The notes under the pieces are model-generated. The model saw nothing but the letters and a program-made list of their open reading frames with translations, made no database searches and was not told the origin of the DNA. Both the position numbers and the translations under genes were made by a program. Positions 25,410 to 35,641 of a stretch of DNA of 64,000 bases are shown one piece after another. Numbering within the stretch: position 1 is the first letter of the stretch; each line of letters starts with the position of its first letter. Source of the DNA: Planctomycetota bacterium (GTDB lineage Bacteria; Planctomycetota; UBA1135; UBA2386); the NCBI GenBank assembly GCA_025459175.1, contig JALORC010000008.1:29988-93987 (forward strand). The letters are read 5' to 3'.

Positions 25410-26646
25410 CGTGGAACACCGCCGCGTTCTCGACGTAGTCGTGGTAGACGCGCTGCTCGCCGCGCACCTCCTCGACCGCGAGGATCAGACCGTACTCCCC
25501 GCTCGCCAGCACGTTGTCGAACTCGAACGCCATCCGCACGACCTCGCCGCGTCGCAGCGCCGGCAGCGGCTGCCGCGCCTCGTAGGTGGCGAACGTCATG
25601 ATGCTGAGCGCCTTGGTGTTGCGGATCGAGAACGCGAGGCCGAGGTGGTCGGCGGCGAGATCGCGATTGGCGACCGCCTCGAACTCGAGCACCAGCCGTC
25701 GCCCTTGCGCGAACGACAGCGGCCCCGCCGCGGCACCGGCCTCGCACAGCCGCATGCCGGTGATGGTCGCCGCCCCACTGCCCCAGCGCTGCAGGCCGGG
25801 TCGATCGAGCAGGCTCGACAGCGGCTGCAGGCCGGTCGCGGCGGGCGTCGGCGCGACCGCTGCCGCGACCGGCGCCGCGTCGCCGTCGCCACCACCGAAC
25901 AGGAAGCGCATGTAGGCGGTCGTCACCTCACGCGGGTCGCCTTGCTGCCGCACCTCGCCGGCGTGGATCCACAGCGCCTCGGCGCACAGGCCGCGCACGG
26001 TCTCCATGTCGTGGCTGGCCAGGATGATCGCCATGCCCGCCTCCATGCGCCGCCGCATGTGCGTCATGCACTTGATCTGGAACGCGGCATCGCCGACCGA
26101 CAGCGCCTCGTCGACGATCAACACGTCGGGCGCCAGCACTGCCTGCACCGCGAACGCCAGCCGCACGAACATGCCCGAGCTGTAGGTCTTCACCGGTTGC
26201 TCGAGGAACTGGCCGATGTCGGCGAACGCGGCGATCTCGTCGAACTGCTGCTGCACCGCGCGCTTGCTGAGCCCGAGCAGCACGCCCTGCAGGATCACGT
26301 TCTCGCGCCCGGAGAACTCGGGGTTGAAGCCGCTGCCCAGCTCGAGCAGGGCACCGACGCGACCCTCGACCTCGATGCGGCCGCGGCTCGGCGGCAGCGT
26401 GCCGGCGAGGATCTGCAGCAGCGTGCTCTTGCCCGACCCGTTGCGCCCGACGAGACCGACCGCCTTGCCGCGTTCGAGCGTGAAGTCGACGCCGCGCAGG
26501 GCCCAGAACTCACGCGGCTGCACGCGCGCGAAGCGGCCGAGCAGCGAGTGGCGCAGCCGGTCACTCGGCTTGCCGAACATCTGGTAGCACTTGCCGACGT
26601 CGCGCGCGATCAGCACCGGCGCAGTCGAGGACGACTCAGAGGGCAT
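25333..26646 (-). CDS. wzt: Polysaccharide ABC exporter ATPase (Wzt type) with C-terminal glycan-binding domain
   Basis: A protein of 437 residues. Walker A GRNGSGKS (67-74), signature YSSGM, Walker B VLIVDEAL and switch His (LASHD) are all present. After the ATPase part and a Gly/Ala/Pro linker, a C-terminal domain (about 300-437) of beta strands ([30 protein letters not shown]) matches the Wzt C-terminal domain that recognises the capped end of O-antigen. It powers export through Wzm. The ATG at 26646 overlaps the end of the permease gene by 11 bases, so the two are translated together. Its 3' end is duplicated 1.7 kb away. Confidence 0.92.
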   Translation of the reverse strand: MPSESSSTAPVLIARDVGKCYQMFGKPSDRLRHSLLGRFARVQPREFWALRGVDFTLERGKAVGLVGRNGSGKSTLLQILAGTLPPSRGRIEVEGRVGALLELGSGFNPEFSGRENVILQGVLLGLSKRAVQQQFDEIAAFADIGQFLEQPVKTYSSGMFVRLAFAVQAVLAPDVLIVDEALSVGDAAFQIKCMTHMRRRMEAGMAIILASHDMETVRGLCAEALWIHAGEVRQQGDPREVTTAYMRFLFGGGDGDAAPVAAAVAPTPAATGLQPLSSLLDRPGLQRWGSGAATITGMRLCEAGAAAGPLSFAQGRRLVLEFEAVANRDLAADHLGLAFSIRNTKALSIMTFATYEARQPLPALRRGEVVRMAFEFDNVLASGEYGLILAVEEVRGEQRVYHDYVENAAVFHVTSKLPPFSIAQPAVQCTLVTGPAR

Positions 26647-27475
26647 CGGCGAACCCCCGCTTCGTCAACCGGAACCACACGTAGCCGATCCAGCACGTCA
26701 CCGCGCCCACCGCCCACGAGACGCCGACCCCGCGCCAGTCGGGCTCGAGGCCGAGCACCAGCGCGCGCCGGCCCGAGTCGACGACCGCGGCCAGCGGATT
26801 GAGTTCGGCGAGCCACTGCCACTCGCGCAGCGTGTCGAGCCGGTAGAAGACCGGCGTCAGGTAGAACAGCATCGTCAGGATCACGCCGATCGACGACGCG
26901 AGGTCGCGGACGAAGACGCCGAGCGAGGTGACGATCCAGGCGATCCCCATCGTGCACAGGAACAGCGGCGGCAGCACCAGCGGGTAGCACAGCGCCCACG
27001 GCGTGAGCCGGCCGGTCACCGCCAGCGCCACCACCAGGATCACCAGGCTGAACGTCGCCATCAGCGCCGCCGCGAGCAGTTCGGCGACCGGCAGCACCTC
27101 GAGCGGGAAGACGATCTTCTTGACGTAGTTCGGATTGCCGGTCACCAGCGTCGGCGCGCGCCCGACGGTGTCCGAGAACACCCCGAACAGCAACATCCCG
27201 GAGAAGACCTCGAACGCGAAGCCGAGCTTGTCCTCGCCGCCGACCTTCAACAGGCCCGTGAACACCAGCGTGTAGACCGACAGCAACAGCAGCGGGTTGA
27301 TCAGTGCCAGGAACCAGCCGAGGAAGGAGCCGCGGAAGCGCGCCTCGACCTGTCGCTGTGCCAACTGCACGATCAGCTGGCCGTGCTCGCGCAGCAAACG
27401 CCACAGCTGCAGCGGGTTGGTGTGCAGCGACCGGGAGTCGGCCTGCGGGGTGATGACGGTGCGGGTGGCGGCCAC
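26636..27475 (-). CDS. wzm: Polysaccharide ABC exporter permease (Wzm type)
   Basis: A protein of 279 residues with about six membrane helices and an amphipathic N-terminus carrying the family signature: [20 protein letters not shown] then [19 protein letters not shown]. The second half has [10 protein letters not shown] and [16 protein letters not shown], both conserved in ABC-2 type polysaccharide permeases. With Wzt it exports lipid-linked O-antigen-like chains across the inner membrane. No dedicated O-antigen ligase was found in the window. Confidence 0.92.
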   Translation of the reverse strand: MAATRTVITPQADSRSLHTNPLQLWRLLREHGQLIVQLAQRQVEARFRGSFLGWFLALINPLLLLSVYTLVFTGLLKVGGEDKLGFAFEVFSGMLLFGVFSDTVGRAPTLVTGNPNYVKKIVFPLEVLPVAELLAAALMATFSLVILVVALAVTGRLTPWALCYPLVLPPLFLCTMGIAWIVTSLGVFVRDLASSIGVILTMLFYLTPVFYRLDTLREWQWLAELNPLAAVVDSGRRALVLGLEPDWRGVGVSWAVGAVTCWIGYVWFRLTKRGFADAL

Positions 27476-27556
27476 GGATGGGAGTGCTTCGGCGGGCGGG
27501 CACAGTAGCGAACGCCCCGCGTCGATTCCGCCCTCGAGCGCGGAACGCGCGCAGCA

Positions 27557-30187
27557 TTACCGGCCGGCACGCGCCAGCATCGTGCGGGCCGCTTCGACAC
27601 GGCCACCCTGCAACAGCCAGGCGAACAATCGTGCCTTGCGCGCCGCCATCGTCGCCCGCTGCGCCATCGTCGGCAGGGATCCGGTGGGCCGGCGCGGCAA
27701 GCGCATCACGTTCGCCATCGCCGCCGCGGTCCGCTGCACGTACGCGGCATCGACCGACTCGACGACCGCCGCGAGATTGCCGGCATCGAGGTCGAACAAC
27801 GAACCGTACGGCGGCGCCACCAGTTGCCCGTGGCCGTGGCGCAGCTGCTCGGCGGCGGCGCCGGTGTCGGCGAGCACCAGCGGCAGCCCCGCGGCGATCG
27901 CCTCCCACACGGCGAGGCTGCAACCCTCCCAGTAGGACGGCAGCACGAACGCATCGGCGGCCGCGTAGCAGGCGGCGACGTCGCGGCGATGGCCGGCGAG
28001 CACGACGGCATCTCTCTGGCCGAGCCGCTCGATGTCGCCGCGCAGCTGCGCCGCGAGCGGCGGATGCATGAGGTCGCCGACGCAGAGCAATCGCGCGCGC
28101 GGCGCGTGCTGCCGCAGCGCCGCCAGCGCCTGCACCGCGACCCGATGCGCCTTGGCCGGCTGCACCGAAGCCACCTGCACGAACACGAACTCGTCGTCGC
28201 CGCAGCCGAACTCCGCCCGCAGCGCACGCCGCCGCTCCGGCGCCAGCGCAGCGACGCCGGCCGCATCGATGCCGTTCTCGAGCACCAGCGCCTTGCCGAC
28301 CTCGAGCTGCAGCCGCAGGTCGAGGTAGCCGAGCGCCTGCGCCGACACACACACGTAGGCCGCGGTATGCGCATCGGCGGCGCGCAGGCGTTCGACCTCG
28401 GCGCGTTCGTACCACACGTAGCTGTTGTGCACGTTCTGCACGAACGGCACGCCGACCGACGCCGCGACCTCGGCGCCGAACGTGCTCGCATGCGCATCGA
28501 CGACCTGCCAGCCGCCCTGCAGCAGGGCGCGGTAGGCAGCCTCGTCGCGGCGCGGCAGCGTCACGCGTTCGAGCTGCGCGTGTTCGGCGGCGAACTCGGC
28601 CGCGCCGACGCTGCCGTCGACGGCCAGCAGGCCGACCCGGTGGCCACGCGCGAGCAGTTCGGCGGCGAGGTCGAGTACGACCCGTTCGAGCCCGCCGCGG
28701 CCGCAGTGGTCGAGCTGAAGCAGCACCGCCGGCAACGGCTCGGCGATCGGCACCGGCACCGCGCGCGCCAGCTTGCTCGCATCGCGGGTGGCGCGGAAGA
28801 ACGTCGCGTTCGCCGCGTAACGCACCGCGAGCCCGTAGGCCCCGGGCCCCGACGCCTCGACGTAGACCTCGCGGCGGTACACACCCAACCGCGCCGCCAC
28901 CGCCGCATCGACCGCGAACGCGACCAGCGGCAGTTCGGTGCGCAGTTGCAGCGGCACCCGCGCGGCATGCACGGAATCGACCGTGGCGAAGGTCACCGCC
29001 AGCGCGACGTTCGCCGGCAACGACTGCCAGTCGCGAGCGACCAGGGTCGCGGCGTCGACGACGACCAGCGTTTTCTGCTCGCCGACAGCAGTCGGCAGCT
29101 CGCCGTCCGGCAACGCTTCGAGGCGATCGGGCGCCTGCACGCACGCCGCCAGCCACTGCCGACTTGCCTCGTCGGCGAGTACACGCAGCGGGGCCGCGAC
29201 CCAGGCCGCGCGCCGCCGCTCGTACTCCATCAGCACCTTCGCCCGCTCGAGGATCTTCAGCTCGCGCGCGCGCGCACTCAGCGTGTTGTCGTGCACGCGA
29301 TAGCGATAGAGCACGTCGTCGGTGCCGAGGTGTTCGAGGCGGAACAAGCGATTGATCCGCATCCAGTAGTCGTAGTCCTCGAGCCCGAGTTCGGGGTTGT
29401 AGTCGCCGAGCAGGCGCCCGACGCGGCCGCGGTACAGGAAGCACGGGCCGATGTAGTTGTCCTCGTAGCGATTGAGGTCCTCGGTGCTGCGCTTGGTGCG
29501 GACCACGGCGAGGTTGCGCGGATCGGTGCGATCCATGACGCGGAACTCACCGCCGCGCAGCGGCTCGCCGCGGTCGTCGATCAGTTCGTAGTCGCCCCAG
29601 ACCATCGACACCTCGGGCCGCTGTCGCAGACACGCGACGAGGCGGCTGAGCTGCTCGGGGTGCATCAGGTTGTCGGCCGAGGTCCAGGTGAAGAACTCAC
29701 CGCAGGCGAACTCGAAGCCGCTGCTGAGCGCCTTCGGCAACCCTTGATTCGGCTGCGTCAGCAACCGCACGCGCGGGTCGTGCCGGTAACGCTGCATCAC
29801 CGCGCGCGCATCGTCGCGGCTGCCGTCGTCGAGCACGATCAGCTCGAACGGCGCGTAGCTCTGCGCCAGCACACTGTCGATCGACGCCGCCAGCAAATCG
29901 GCCTGGTTGAACACCGGCAGCACCACGCTGACGAGCCCCGGCCGCTCGAGGCCACCGTCGGGGGCGCCGGCGCGCAGTTCGTGGCGGCGGAAGAACTGCT
30001 CCTCGCCCGACCACCTCAGGATCCGGTTGCGCAGTCCGAGCGGCAACAGCTGGAACAGCCCTTTGCGCACGGCGCGGAACCACGGCCCCGGGCCCTCCTT
30101 CAGCTTGCGCACGGTGACCAGCCCGATCCACGCGCAGCGATCGCGGCGACTGCCGGGCGGGACCAGGAAGCGATACAGACGACCCAT
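27557..30187 (-). CDS. Bifunctional glycosyltransferase: GT2 domain fused to GT4 domain
   Basis: A protein of 876 residues. Residues about 84-330 form a GT2 domain: VSVVLPVFNQADLLAASIDS, IVLDDGSRDD, TWTSADN and ELGLEDYDYWMRINRL, that is the nucleotide-sugar DDG and DxD-type motifs and the catalytic ED. Residues about 480-876 form a GT-B/GT4 domain: LDHCGRGGLERVVLDLAAEL, VQNVHNSYVW, VASVQPAKAH and PSYWEGCSLAVWEAIAAGLP, where EG..L..WEA is the GT4 donor-binding E-x7-E pattern. One polypeptide probably adds two sugars to the polysaccharide. A separate paralogue of the GT4 half is at 40804-42717. Confidence 0.88.
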   Translation of the reverse strand: MGRLYRFLVPPGSRRDRCAWIGLVTVRKLKEGPGPWFRAVRKGLFQLLPLGLRNRILRWSGEEQFFRRHELRAGAPDGGLERPGLVSVVLPVFNQADLLAASIDSVLAQSYAPFELIVLDDGSRDDARAVMQRYRHDPRVRLLTQPNQGLPKALSSGFEFACGEFFTWTSADNLMHPEQLSRLVACLRQRPEVSMVWGDYELIDDRGEPLRGGEFRVMDRTDPRNLAVVRTKRSTEDLNRYEDNYIGPCFLYRGRVGRLLGDYNPELGLEDYDYWMRINRLFRLEHLGTDDVLYRYRVHDNTLSARARELKILERAKVLMEYERRRAAWVAAPLRVLADEASRQWLAACVQAPDRLEALPDGELPTAVGEQKTLVVVDAATLVARDWQSLPANVALAVTFATVDSVHAARVPLQLRTELPLVAFAVDAAVAARLGVYRREVYVEASGPGAYGLAVRYAANATFFRATRDASKLARAVPVPIAEPLPAVLLQLDHCGRGGLERVVLDLAAELLARGHRVGLLAVDGSVGAAEFAAEHAQLERVTLPRRDEAAYRALLQGGWQVVDAHASTFGAEVAASVGVPFVQNVHNSYVWYERAEVERLRAADAHTAAYVCVSAQALGYLDLRLQLEVGKALVLENGIDAAGVAALAPERRRALRAEFGCGDDEFVFVQVASVQPAKAHRVAVQALAALRQHAPRARLLCVGDLMHPPLAAQLRGDIERLGQRDAVVLAGHRRDVAACYAAADAFVLPSYWEGCSLAVWEAIAAGLPLVLADTGAAAEQLRHGHGQLVAPPYGSLFDLDAGNLAAVVESVDAAYVQRTAAAMANVMRLPRRPTGSLPTMAQRATMAARKARLFAWLLQGGRVEAARTMLARAGR

Positions 30188-30305
30188 CGGGGACGCTCAC
30201 GATGACGGCTGCGCGGCCACGGCGCCAGCATCGAGCACCGGCCAATCGACGCCACGCTTCCCCCGTCGAGGCTTGTCGAGGTCACCGCCGCGAGGCGGGC
30301 TGGTC

Positions 30306-31175
30306 TCAGCGGCCCGCGCTGTCCAGCAGAGCCTGCACCGACTTGCGGAACTCCTGTTGCAACAGGCTCTCCAGGGTCAGCTGGCGCTTGGCCGCGATCT
30401 GCTCGAGCTGTTCGACCTGCCGCTGGGTCAGCCGCATGCCAGCCGACGCCCGGGTAGTGTCCGGCAGGTCGAGCCATGCCTCCCGGGCCTTCACCAGTTG
30501 AGCATCGTCGCAGCCGATGCCCCGCAACACGCCGGCCGCCATCATCCGGCCACCCGCCGGGGCCATGTGCACGCCATCCATGGTGAGGTAGTTGCCAGAG
30601 GCGGGCTTCGGCCGCGTCTTCTTCGCGTCCGCCAGGGCGACCTGCATGTCGGCATTGAGGTCAGCCAACCGGCAGCCCTTCTCCTTGGCCAGAGCGCGCA
30701 GGAAGTCGTTGTAGCCAGCGAGCCGGACGTTCTCGGGATTGGTCGCGTCCTCGCCGATCATCGTCGACGTGAGGATCACGACCTTGACGCCCGCCGCCTG
30801 GGCCCGGTCGACGATGGCGGTGATGTTCTGCTGGTAGTCGGGCAGCGACACCCCGTTCTCACCGTGCCACACGTCGTTGACGCCACAACTCAGCGTCATC
30901 CATTGCGGCTTCTTGCTCAACACATCGCTCTCGAGTCGCGCCAGCATGTCGTTCGACTTGTGACCGCTGATGCCGGCACCGACAACCTCGATCGTGACGC
31001 CGTTGGCAGCCAGGCCGTGGCTGATGAGTTTGACGTAACCACCGGGACTGTGATGGCCGTCCTCGGTGATCGAGTCGCCGAGGAACGCGACCTTGTCGCC
31101 GTTCTGGAACGCGATCTGGGCCGGCAGAGCACCGAGCACGGACAACAGCGAGGCGAGGACGAGGCGGTGGTTCAC
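30306..31175 (-). CDS. Secreted SGNH/GDSL-family hydrolase
   Basis: A protein of 289 residues from a GTG start (NHRLVLASLLSVLGALPAQ signal peptide); an upstream in-frame ATG at 31229 would add 18 residues. Blocks are FLGDSIT (block I, nucleophile Ser), GAGISGHKSNDM (block II, Gly), SCGVNDVW (block III, Asn) and DGVHMAPAGG (block V, Asp and His). This is the full SGNH catalytic set. A C-terminal helical extension of about 70 residues is extra. It may deacetylate or trim the exported glycan, in view of the polysaccharide genes around it, but substrate is not shown. Confidence 0.85.
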   Translation of the reverse strand: MNHRLVLASLLSVLGALPAQIAFQNGDKVAFLGDSITEDGHHSPGGYVKLISHGLAANGVTIEVVGAGISGHKSNDMLARLESDVLSKKPQWMTLSCGVNDVWHGENGVSLPDYQQNITAIVDRAQAAGVKVVILTSTMIGEDATNPENVRLAGYNDFLRALAKEKGCRLADLNADMQVALADAKKTRPKPASGNYLTMDGVHMAPAGGRMMAAGVLRGIGCDDAQLVKAREAWLDLPDTTRASAGMRLTQRQVEQLEQIAAKRQLTLESLLQQEFRKSVQALLDSAGR

Positions 31176-31283
31176 TAGGGTATCGGGTGAGAGGACGAGG
31201 GACGGACACCCGACCGCTCGGTCAGGCATCGGGAGAGAACAACACGGCTACTGGCCCTTCCTGGGCCGCCGGATCGTGGCACT

Positions 31284-32738
31284 TCAGGATGTCGGGCGGG
31301 GATCGACAGCGCCAGCGCCTGGCGCCGGCCAACCGGCACCGAGCTGCAGCCCGATCCACAGCCACGCCGGCCCGACCCAGTGCGACAACAGCCGCGGCAG
31401 GCTCGAGCGCAGGTGATGCTCCGGGTCCGTTTCGTGACTCAGCACGAACGGCAGCGCGGTGATCAGCAGCCCCAGCGCCACGAACAGGCCGGTGCCACCA
31501 CCCGCTGTCGGCCGGTGGCGCCGCCATGGCACCACCACCAGCAACAGCACGAACGTGCCACCGAAGCCCCAGCGCAGCAGCGCGTGGTCGAGCCATGCGC
31601 GCGCGAACGCCGGCAGGTTGGCGAGGCCTTGGGACAGTTCACAACCGCGATGCAGATAGACGCCGACCGCACTGGTCGGCGGCACGATCGTGCGCAGCAG
31701 CGGGAGGCTCAGCAGCGCGGCCAGCATCGCGGTGGCGACCAAACCGGCCCGCCAGCGCATCGGCCTGGCCGTTCCGCGCACCAAGCGATCGGCGACCAAC
31801 GCAGCCGTGACCAGCGCCGCCAGCACCAGCGCCGGCAGGCAGATCACCGCCGTCGAGGCCGGTGGCAGATGCAGCAGTTGCCGCTGCGTCGGCAGCCACA
31901 CCACCATCGCCGCCGCCAGCGCGGTCGCGATGACGAGCAGTTCGCGCCGGCGGCCGAGCACGAACGCGACGACCATCGCCAGCGCCGCGTAGACCGGTCC
32001 CTCCGGCTTGCTCGCGACGGCGAGCACGACGCCGAGCGCCAGTTCCCATGGCGAGCGCGATGCCAGCCCCGCCGCCAACGACGTGGTCGCGAGCAGCAGC
32101 CACGGATCGCAATAACCCGAGTCGACGCCACCGCCGCCGACACCGATCAGCGCCGGCACCACGGCACACGCGAGCACTACGCCGAGCGCGCGACGCGGCC
32201 CACCCGGCGCCAGCCGCAGCGCGGTCGCCAGCACGACCAGCAGCAGCGCATGCACCAGCGGCAGCCAGATGCGGCCGCTGCCACTGCCGAACGCACCGCC
32301 GAGCCAGCGCTCGCTGCCGGCGACCAGCAGCGACAGGAGCAGCGGATAGTCGGGGCTGTGATGGAACACCGCCGGATCGGCGAAGAACGGCTGCTGCAGC
32401 GTCATCGCCTGCGACAGCCAGTAGATCTTCGCATCGTGCGCGACGGCACCATCCCAGTGACGCGACGGCGTCGCCAACGCGCCATAGACGAGCGCGCCGA
32501 ACACGACCGCGAGCAGCCCGCCGGCCGCGAGCCGCGTTCGCCACGACAGCGTCGCCGCCGGCCACTGCGCGCCGCGCGGCGCCGGCACGCAGCAGCCGAG
32601 TGCGAGCGCCAGCGGCAGCCACCAGTCGGCGACGCCGGCCGCCGACCGCACCGCGGTGATCGCACCCACCCAGTACAACGCGACGCCGGCCAGCAGGCCG
32701 CGGCCGAACCGTTCGAGCAGTGAAGCCGGCTCGTTCAT
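31284..32738 (-). CDS. Polytopic membrane glycosyltransferase-like protein
   Basis: A protein of 484 residues with roughly ten or more membrane helices. Near the N-terminus an extracytoplasmic loop has SRHWDGAVAHDAKIYWLSQA, an Asp-containing loop typical of GT-C lipid-sugar-dependent transferases. The second half has CDPWLLLATTS and KPEGPVYAALAM. The start at 32738 overlaps the stop of the upstream glycosyltransferase gene by 4 bases (ATGA), which implies translational coupling. It may be a polymerase or a transferase using polyprenyl-phosphate sugar; a Wzy-like role is an alternative. Confidence 0.6.
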   Translation of the reverse strand: MNEPASLLERFGRGLLAGVALYWVGAITAVRSAAGVADWWLPLALALGCCVPAPRGAQWPAATLSWRTRLAAGGLLAVVFGALVYGALATPSRHWDGAVAHDAKIYWLSQAMTLQQPFFADPAVFHHSPDYPLLLSLLVAGSERWLGGAFGSGSGRIWLPLVHALLLVVLATALRLAPGGPRRALGVVLACAVVPALIGVGGGGVDSGYCDPWLLLATTSLAAGLASRSPWELALGVVLAVASKPEGPVYAALAMVVAFVLGRRRELLVIATALAAAMVVWLPTQRQLLHLPPASTAVICLPALVLAALVTAALVADRLVRGTARPMRWRAGLVATAMLAALLSLPLLRTIVPPTSAVGVYLHRGCELSQGLANLPAFARAWLDHALLRWGFGGTFVLLLVVVPWRRHRPTAGGGTGLFVALGLLITALPFVLSHETDPEHHLRSSLPRLLSHWVGPAWLWIGLQLGAGWPAPGAGAVDPRPTS

Positions 32739-34279
32739 GGCTCGCGCACCCGCAGCACCAGACCCGCGCCATCCGCGGTGCCTTGCAGCACCAACACACC
32801 GCTGGACCCGTCCGGCAGCACGCCACGCGCCAACGGTCGGCCGGCCGCGGTCACGGCTCCCGGCGGCACGGCGCGCTCGTCGACGAACAGGCGCGGCGCC
32901 AGCAGCGCGGGCGGGAACTCGAGCGCACCGTCGCACGGCCAGCGCCACAACACCGCCGCGTCCGGCGGCACCTCACGCTGCAACCACTGCACGATCTCGG
33001 CACCCTCGAGCTTGGCACCGCGGAACAGATACGAGACCGCGCCCTGCTCACGATACGCAGCGACATCGTCGAGGCGCCGCGCCCACACCTTGCCCGGCAA
33101 TCGCACGATGCCGAGCAGCAGGTGCACCGCGAGCAACACCATCGCCAGCACCATCCACCCAGGCACCGCGGTAGCACGCGCCGGCAACACCACCGGCGGC
33201 ATCAGCGACTGCACCCACGCCGACGGCGCCACGGCGATCGGCGACGACGCCAGCGAGGGCCGCGGCACCGCCAGCAGTTCGCGCAGCCGCTGCTGCACGA
33301 CCTTCGCCTCCGGTGCACAAAGGTGCAGGCCCGGCGTGCCGCGATACGGCGCGTAGGCCGGCGCATCGCTGGTCAATACCGGCAGGCCACACGCGAGCGC
33401 CTCCTGCACGACGACGGGGAAGCCTTCGTTGTACGACGGCAGCGCGAACGCATCGGCGGCGTGGTAGAGCTGCCGCAGTTCGCCCTGCGGCCGCGGCGCC
33501 AGACACTCGGCGCCACCGGCCCGGATGTGTTCGCGCATCGACTCCTCCCCGGGGCCGCAGAACACCAGCCGCCAGCCCGGCTCCTGCGCCGCCAGCAACA
33601 CGTCGATGCCCTTGTGCGGCAGCAACCGGCCGACGCACAGCACCCGCGGCCGTTCGTCCCAACCGAGTGCGCGCCGCGCCGCCTCCCGTTCGCCGGGCGC
33701 GGGCGGGCAGAACCGCGTCGGATCGACGGGATTCGGCACGAACTGCACCTTGCTGTCGTCGCCGCACAGGTTGCGCATCAGCAGTTCGATGTCGCCGTTG
33801 TAGGCGATCAGGCGATTGGCGCAGCGCGCGGTCAGGCGGCCGATGGTCGAGAACAGCACGCGCAGGAACAGCGTGCCGGGCCAGAAGCGATAGCGCAGCA
33901 GGCCGGCGTGGTCGGTGCACAGCGACCACTTGCCGCGCAGGCGCGCGAACAGGCACGCGACCGGCGAGGCCAGGAACACGAGACCGTGCGCATGCACGAC
34001 ATCGGCGGCGCCGACCGCGCGCCACGTGCGCCACAGCAGGCTCGGGGCATACAGCGGGAACGCGATGTGGAACGCGCGCTCGGGCCAGTGCCAGGCGGGG
34101 ATGCGTTCGATGCGGAGCCGCGGGTGATCCGGTGGCTGCTGGCCGGCCCCGGTGCCGTCACTGGTGATCCAGGTGACGTCGTGGCCGGCCTCGAGCAGCG
34201 CGATCGCTTCGGCGAGCACCAGGTTCTCGACGCCGCCGATGTGTGGCGGTGCGTGGTGGCTCGTGAGCAGGAAGCGCAT
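32735..34279 (-). CDS. Family 4 glycosyltransferase with C-terminal membrane segment
   Basis: A protein of 514 residues. The first 370 form a GT-B fold: MRFLLTSHHAPPHIGGVENL at the start, VHAHGLVF, VPNPVDPTRF, VLCVGRLLPHKGIDVLLAA and LPSYNEGFPVVVQEALACGL (EG..VVVQEA, donor binding). A single hydrophobic helix (MVLAMVLLAVHLLLGIV) and about 110 residues of a small extra domain follow, which is unusual for GT4 and may place the enzyme at the membrane beside the next protein. The start at 34279 was chosen because the GT4 N-terminal strand begins there. Confidence 0.85.
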   Translation of the reverse strand: MRFLLTSHHAPPHIGGVENLVLAEAIALLEAGHDVTWITSDGTGAGQQPPDHPRLRIERIPAWHWPERAFHIAFPLYAPSLLWRTWRAVGAADVVHAHGLVFLASPVACLFARLRGKWSLCTDHAGLLRYRFWPGTLFLRVLFSTIGRLTARCANRLIAYNGDIELLMRNLCGDDSKVQFVPNPVDPTRFCPPAPGEREAARRALGWDERPRVLCVGRLLPHKGIDVLLAAQEPGWRLVFCGPGEESMREHIRAGGAECLAPRPQGELRQLYHAADAFALPSYNEGFPVVVQEALACGLPVLTSDAPAYAPYRGTPGLHLCAPEAKVVQQRLRELLAVPRPSLASSPIAVAPSAWVQSLMPPVVLPARATAVPGWMVLAMVLLAVHLLLGIVRLPGKVWARRLDDVAAYREQGAVSYLFRGAKLEGAEIVQWLQREVPPDAAVLWRWPCDGALEFPPALLAPRLFVDERAVPPGAVTAAGRPLARGVLPDGSSGVLVLQGTADGAGLVLRVREP

Positions 34280-34317
34280 CGGCCCGCATTCTGACGACGG
34301 GTCGGGGCAGGGCAATG

Positions 34318-34668
34318 CTACCCGCGCAGGATCTTCGCCATCGGCCGCCCCTTGGCCAGCTCGTCGACCAGCTTGTCGAGGCGCCGGATGTTCTGCATCA
34401 GCGGATGCTCGATCGTCTCGATGCGGACCCCACAGATCAGGCCGGTGATGCGATCGGCGTTCGGGTGCAGCCGCGGCGCGTCGCGGAAGAAGGCCTCGAA
34501 GGTGGTCTTCTGCTCGAGCTGTTGCAGCAGCGCACTCGGGCTGTAGCCGGTGAGCCAGCAGATGACCTCGTCGACCTCCGGTTGCGTGCGGCCCTTCTTC
34601 GCCGCCTTGGTGACGTAGTGGGGATACACGCTCGCGAACGGCATCGCGAAGATCCGGTGGTGGTCCAT
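34318..34668 (-). CDS. DUF2200 family protein
   Basis: A protein of 116 residues: [20 protein letters not shown] at the start, then [19 protein letters not shown], and the end [19 protein letters not shown]. These segments match the DUF2200 family closely. Family members are small cytoplasmic proteins of unknown function found in scattered bacteria and often carried by accessory regions. The start at 34668 is the ATG immediately before the conserved region. It sits between the glycosyltransferase gene and the left repeat of the toxin-antitoxin cassette, and has no functional link to the polysaccharide genes that I can see. Confidence 0.85.
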   Translation of the reverse strand: MDHHRIFAMPFASVYPHYVTKAAKKGRTQPEVDEVICWLTGYSPSALLQQLEQKTTFEAFFRDAPRLHPNADRITGLICGVRIETIEHPLMQNIRRLDKLVDELAKGRPMAKILRG

Positions 34669-34718
34669 GTCGATGCGCGAGGAAGGTGGCTCAGGCCAAT
34701 CTACCTCGGGCGGCAAGA

Positions 34719-34870
34719 GCCAGGCGATCGCCGATCACCTGGCGCGCAGCTCGCGCAACCGCCGCTCGATACCCGGCGCATGCTCCGGACGCAGTCGATA
34801 CTGATCGATGGTCGGCGCTGCTCCGACGCCAGCCGCATCATTTCGCCACCCGATCCCGAGTCGCCCGCGT
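34719..34870. repeat. Displaced copy of a membrane-protein 3' end (left repeat of the DUF433/PIN cassette)
   Basis: This segment is homologous to 36080-36231. It contains a block of 79 identical bases (34725-34803 against 36086-36164), after which the two copies drift to about 75% identity. On the minus strand it encodes QYRLRPEHAPGIERRLRELR then AR and a stop, which is the C-terminus of the membrane protein at 36096-37688. There is no upstream part of that gene here. Confidence 0.92.
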
Positions 34871-34926
34871 GTCAGGGGTCTGGGCTGGCCCGGTACGGTG
34901 GTGAGGAGTAGTGTTCGCTCGACCAC

Positions 34927-34931
34927 GGAGG
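34927..34931 (+). promoter_or_regulatory. Ribosome-binding site for the DUF433 antitoxin
   Basis: GGAGG lies 8 bases before a GTG codon at 34940. This site decides the start: the frame remains open far upstream, through the displaced repeat, but only the GTG has a proper ribosome-binding site. Confidence 0.75.
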
Positions 34932-34939
34932 CTCCCGTC

Positions 34940-35641
34940 GTGACCATCAAGACCGCCGAACAACGCGACCCGAGGGACGTGCCGAACTACTCCCTCGGCG
35001 AAGCTGCTCGCTGGCTTGGCCTGGTCCCCAACACGCTGCGCGTCTGGCTGCAGGGGCAGGCCTATGCGGTCCGCGGCGGCACTCGCCGCGCCAAGCCCGT
35101 CGTGCATGCGGCCGCCACCGATCCGACCACGTTGTCGTTCTGGAACCTCGTCGAGTGCAGTGTGCTGTTGACGATGCGGAAGCAGCACCGGGTCTCGCTA
35201 CAGAAGGTGCGCAAGGCACTCGACTATGTCGGGAGGCATCTCGGCAGGCGGCGGCCGTTGATCGAGCAGGAGTTCAGCACCGACGGTGTCGGACTGTTCG
35301 TCGACCACTACGGCAAGCTGATCGAAGCATCGAAGCAGGGGCAGACGGCCATTCGCGAGGTCTTGCAGGCAGGCTTGACCCGTATCGAGCGCGACGAGGA
35401 AGGACTCGCTGCGCGCCTGTTCCCCTGGCGGGACGACCCGCGCGAGGCACGTATCGTCGCTCTGGACGCGCGCGTCGCCTTCGGGCAGCCAGTTCTCGTG
35501 AACACCCGCATCCCGGTCGACGTCGTGTTCGATCGTTTCCGAGCGGGCGACACGATCGATGCCCTGGCCGCGGACTACCGCGTCGCTGGCGAGACCATCG
35601 AGGACCTGGTGAGGAAGTGGTTTGGCTCGGCCGCTGCCTGA
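34940..35641 (+). CDS. DUF433-type antitoxin with N-terminal MerR-like helix-turn-helix
   Basis: A protein of 233 residues from a GTG start. YSLGEAARWLGLVPNTLRVW near residue 15 is a MerR-like helix-turn-helix, which would bind its own promoter. The C-terminal 65 or so residues (VAFGQPVLVNTRIPVDVVFD, then RFRAGDTIDALAADYRVA) match DUF433, whose members commonly pair with PIN-like toxins. The middle (about 60-150) is helical and basic. Together the parts suggest an antitoxin that represses and neutralises. It overlaps the next gene by 20 bases. It is the first gene of a two-gene cassette bounded by copies of a neighbour's 3' end. Confidence 0.75.
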   Translation: MTIKTAEQRDPRDVPNYSLGEAARWLGLVPNTLRVWLQGQAYAVRGGTRRAKPVVHAAATDPTTLSFWNLVECSVLLTMRKQHRVSLQKVRKALDYVGRHLGRRRPLIEQEFSTDGVGLFVDHYGKLIEASKQGQTAIREVLQAGLTRIERDEEGLAARLFPWRDDPREARIVALDARVAFGQPVLVNTRIPVDVVFDRFRAGDTIDALAADYRVAGETIEDLVRKWFGSAAA

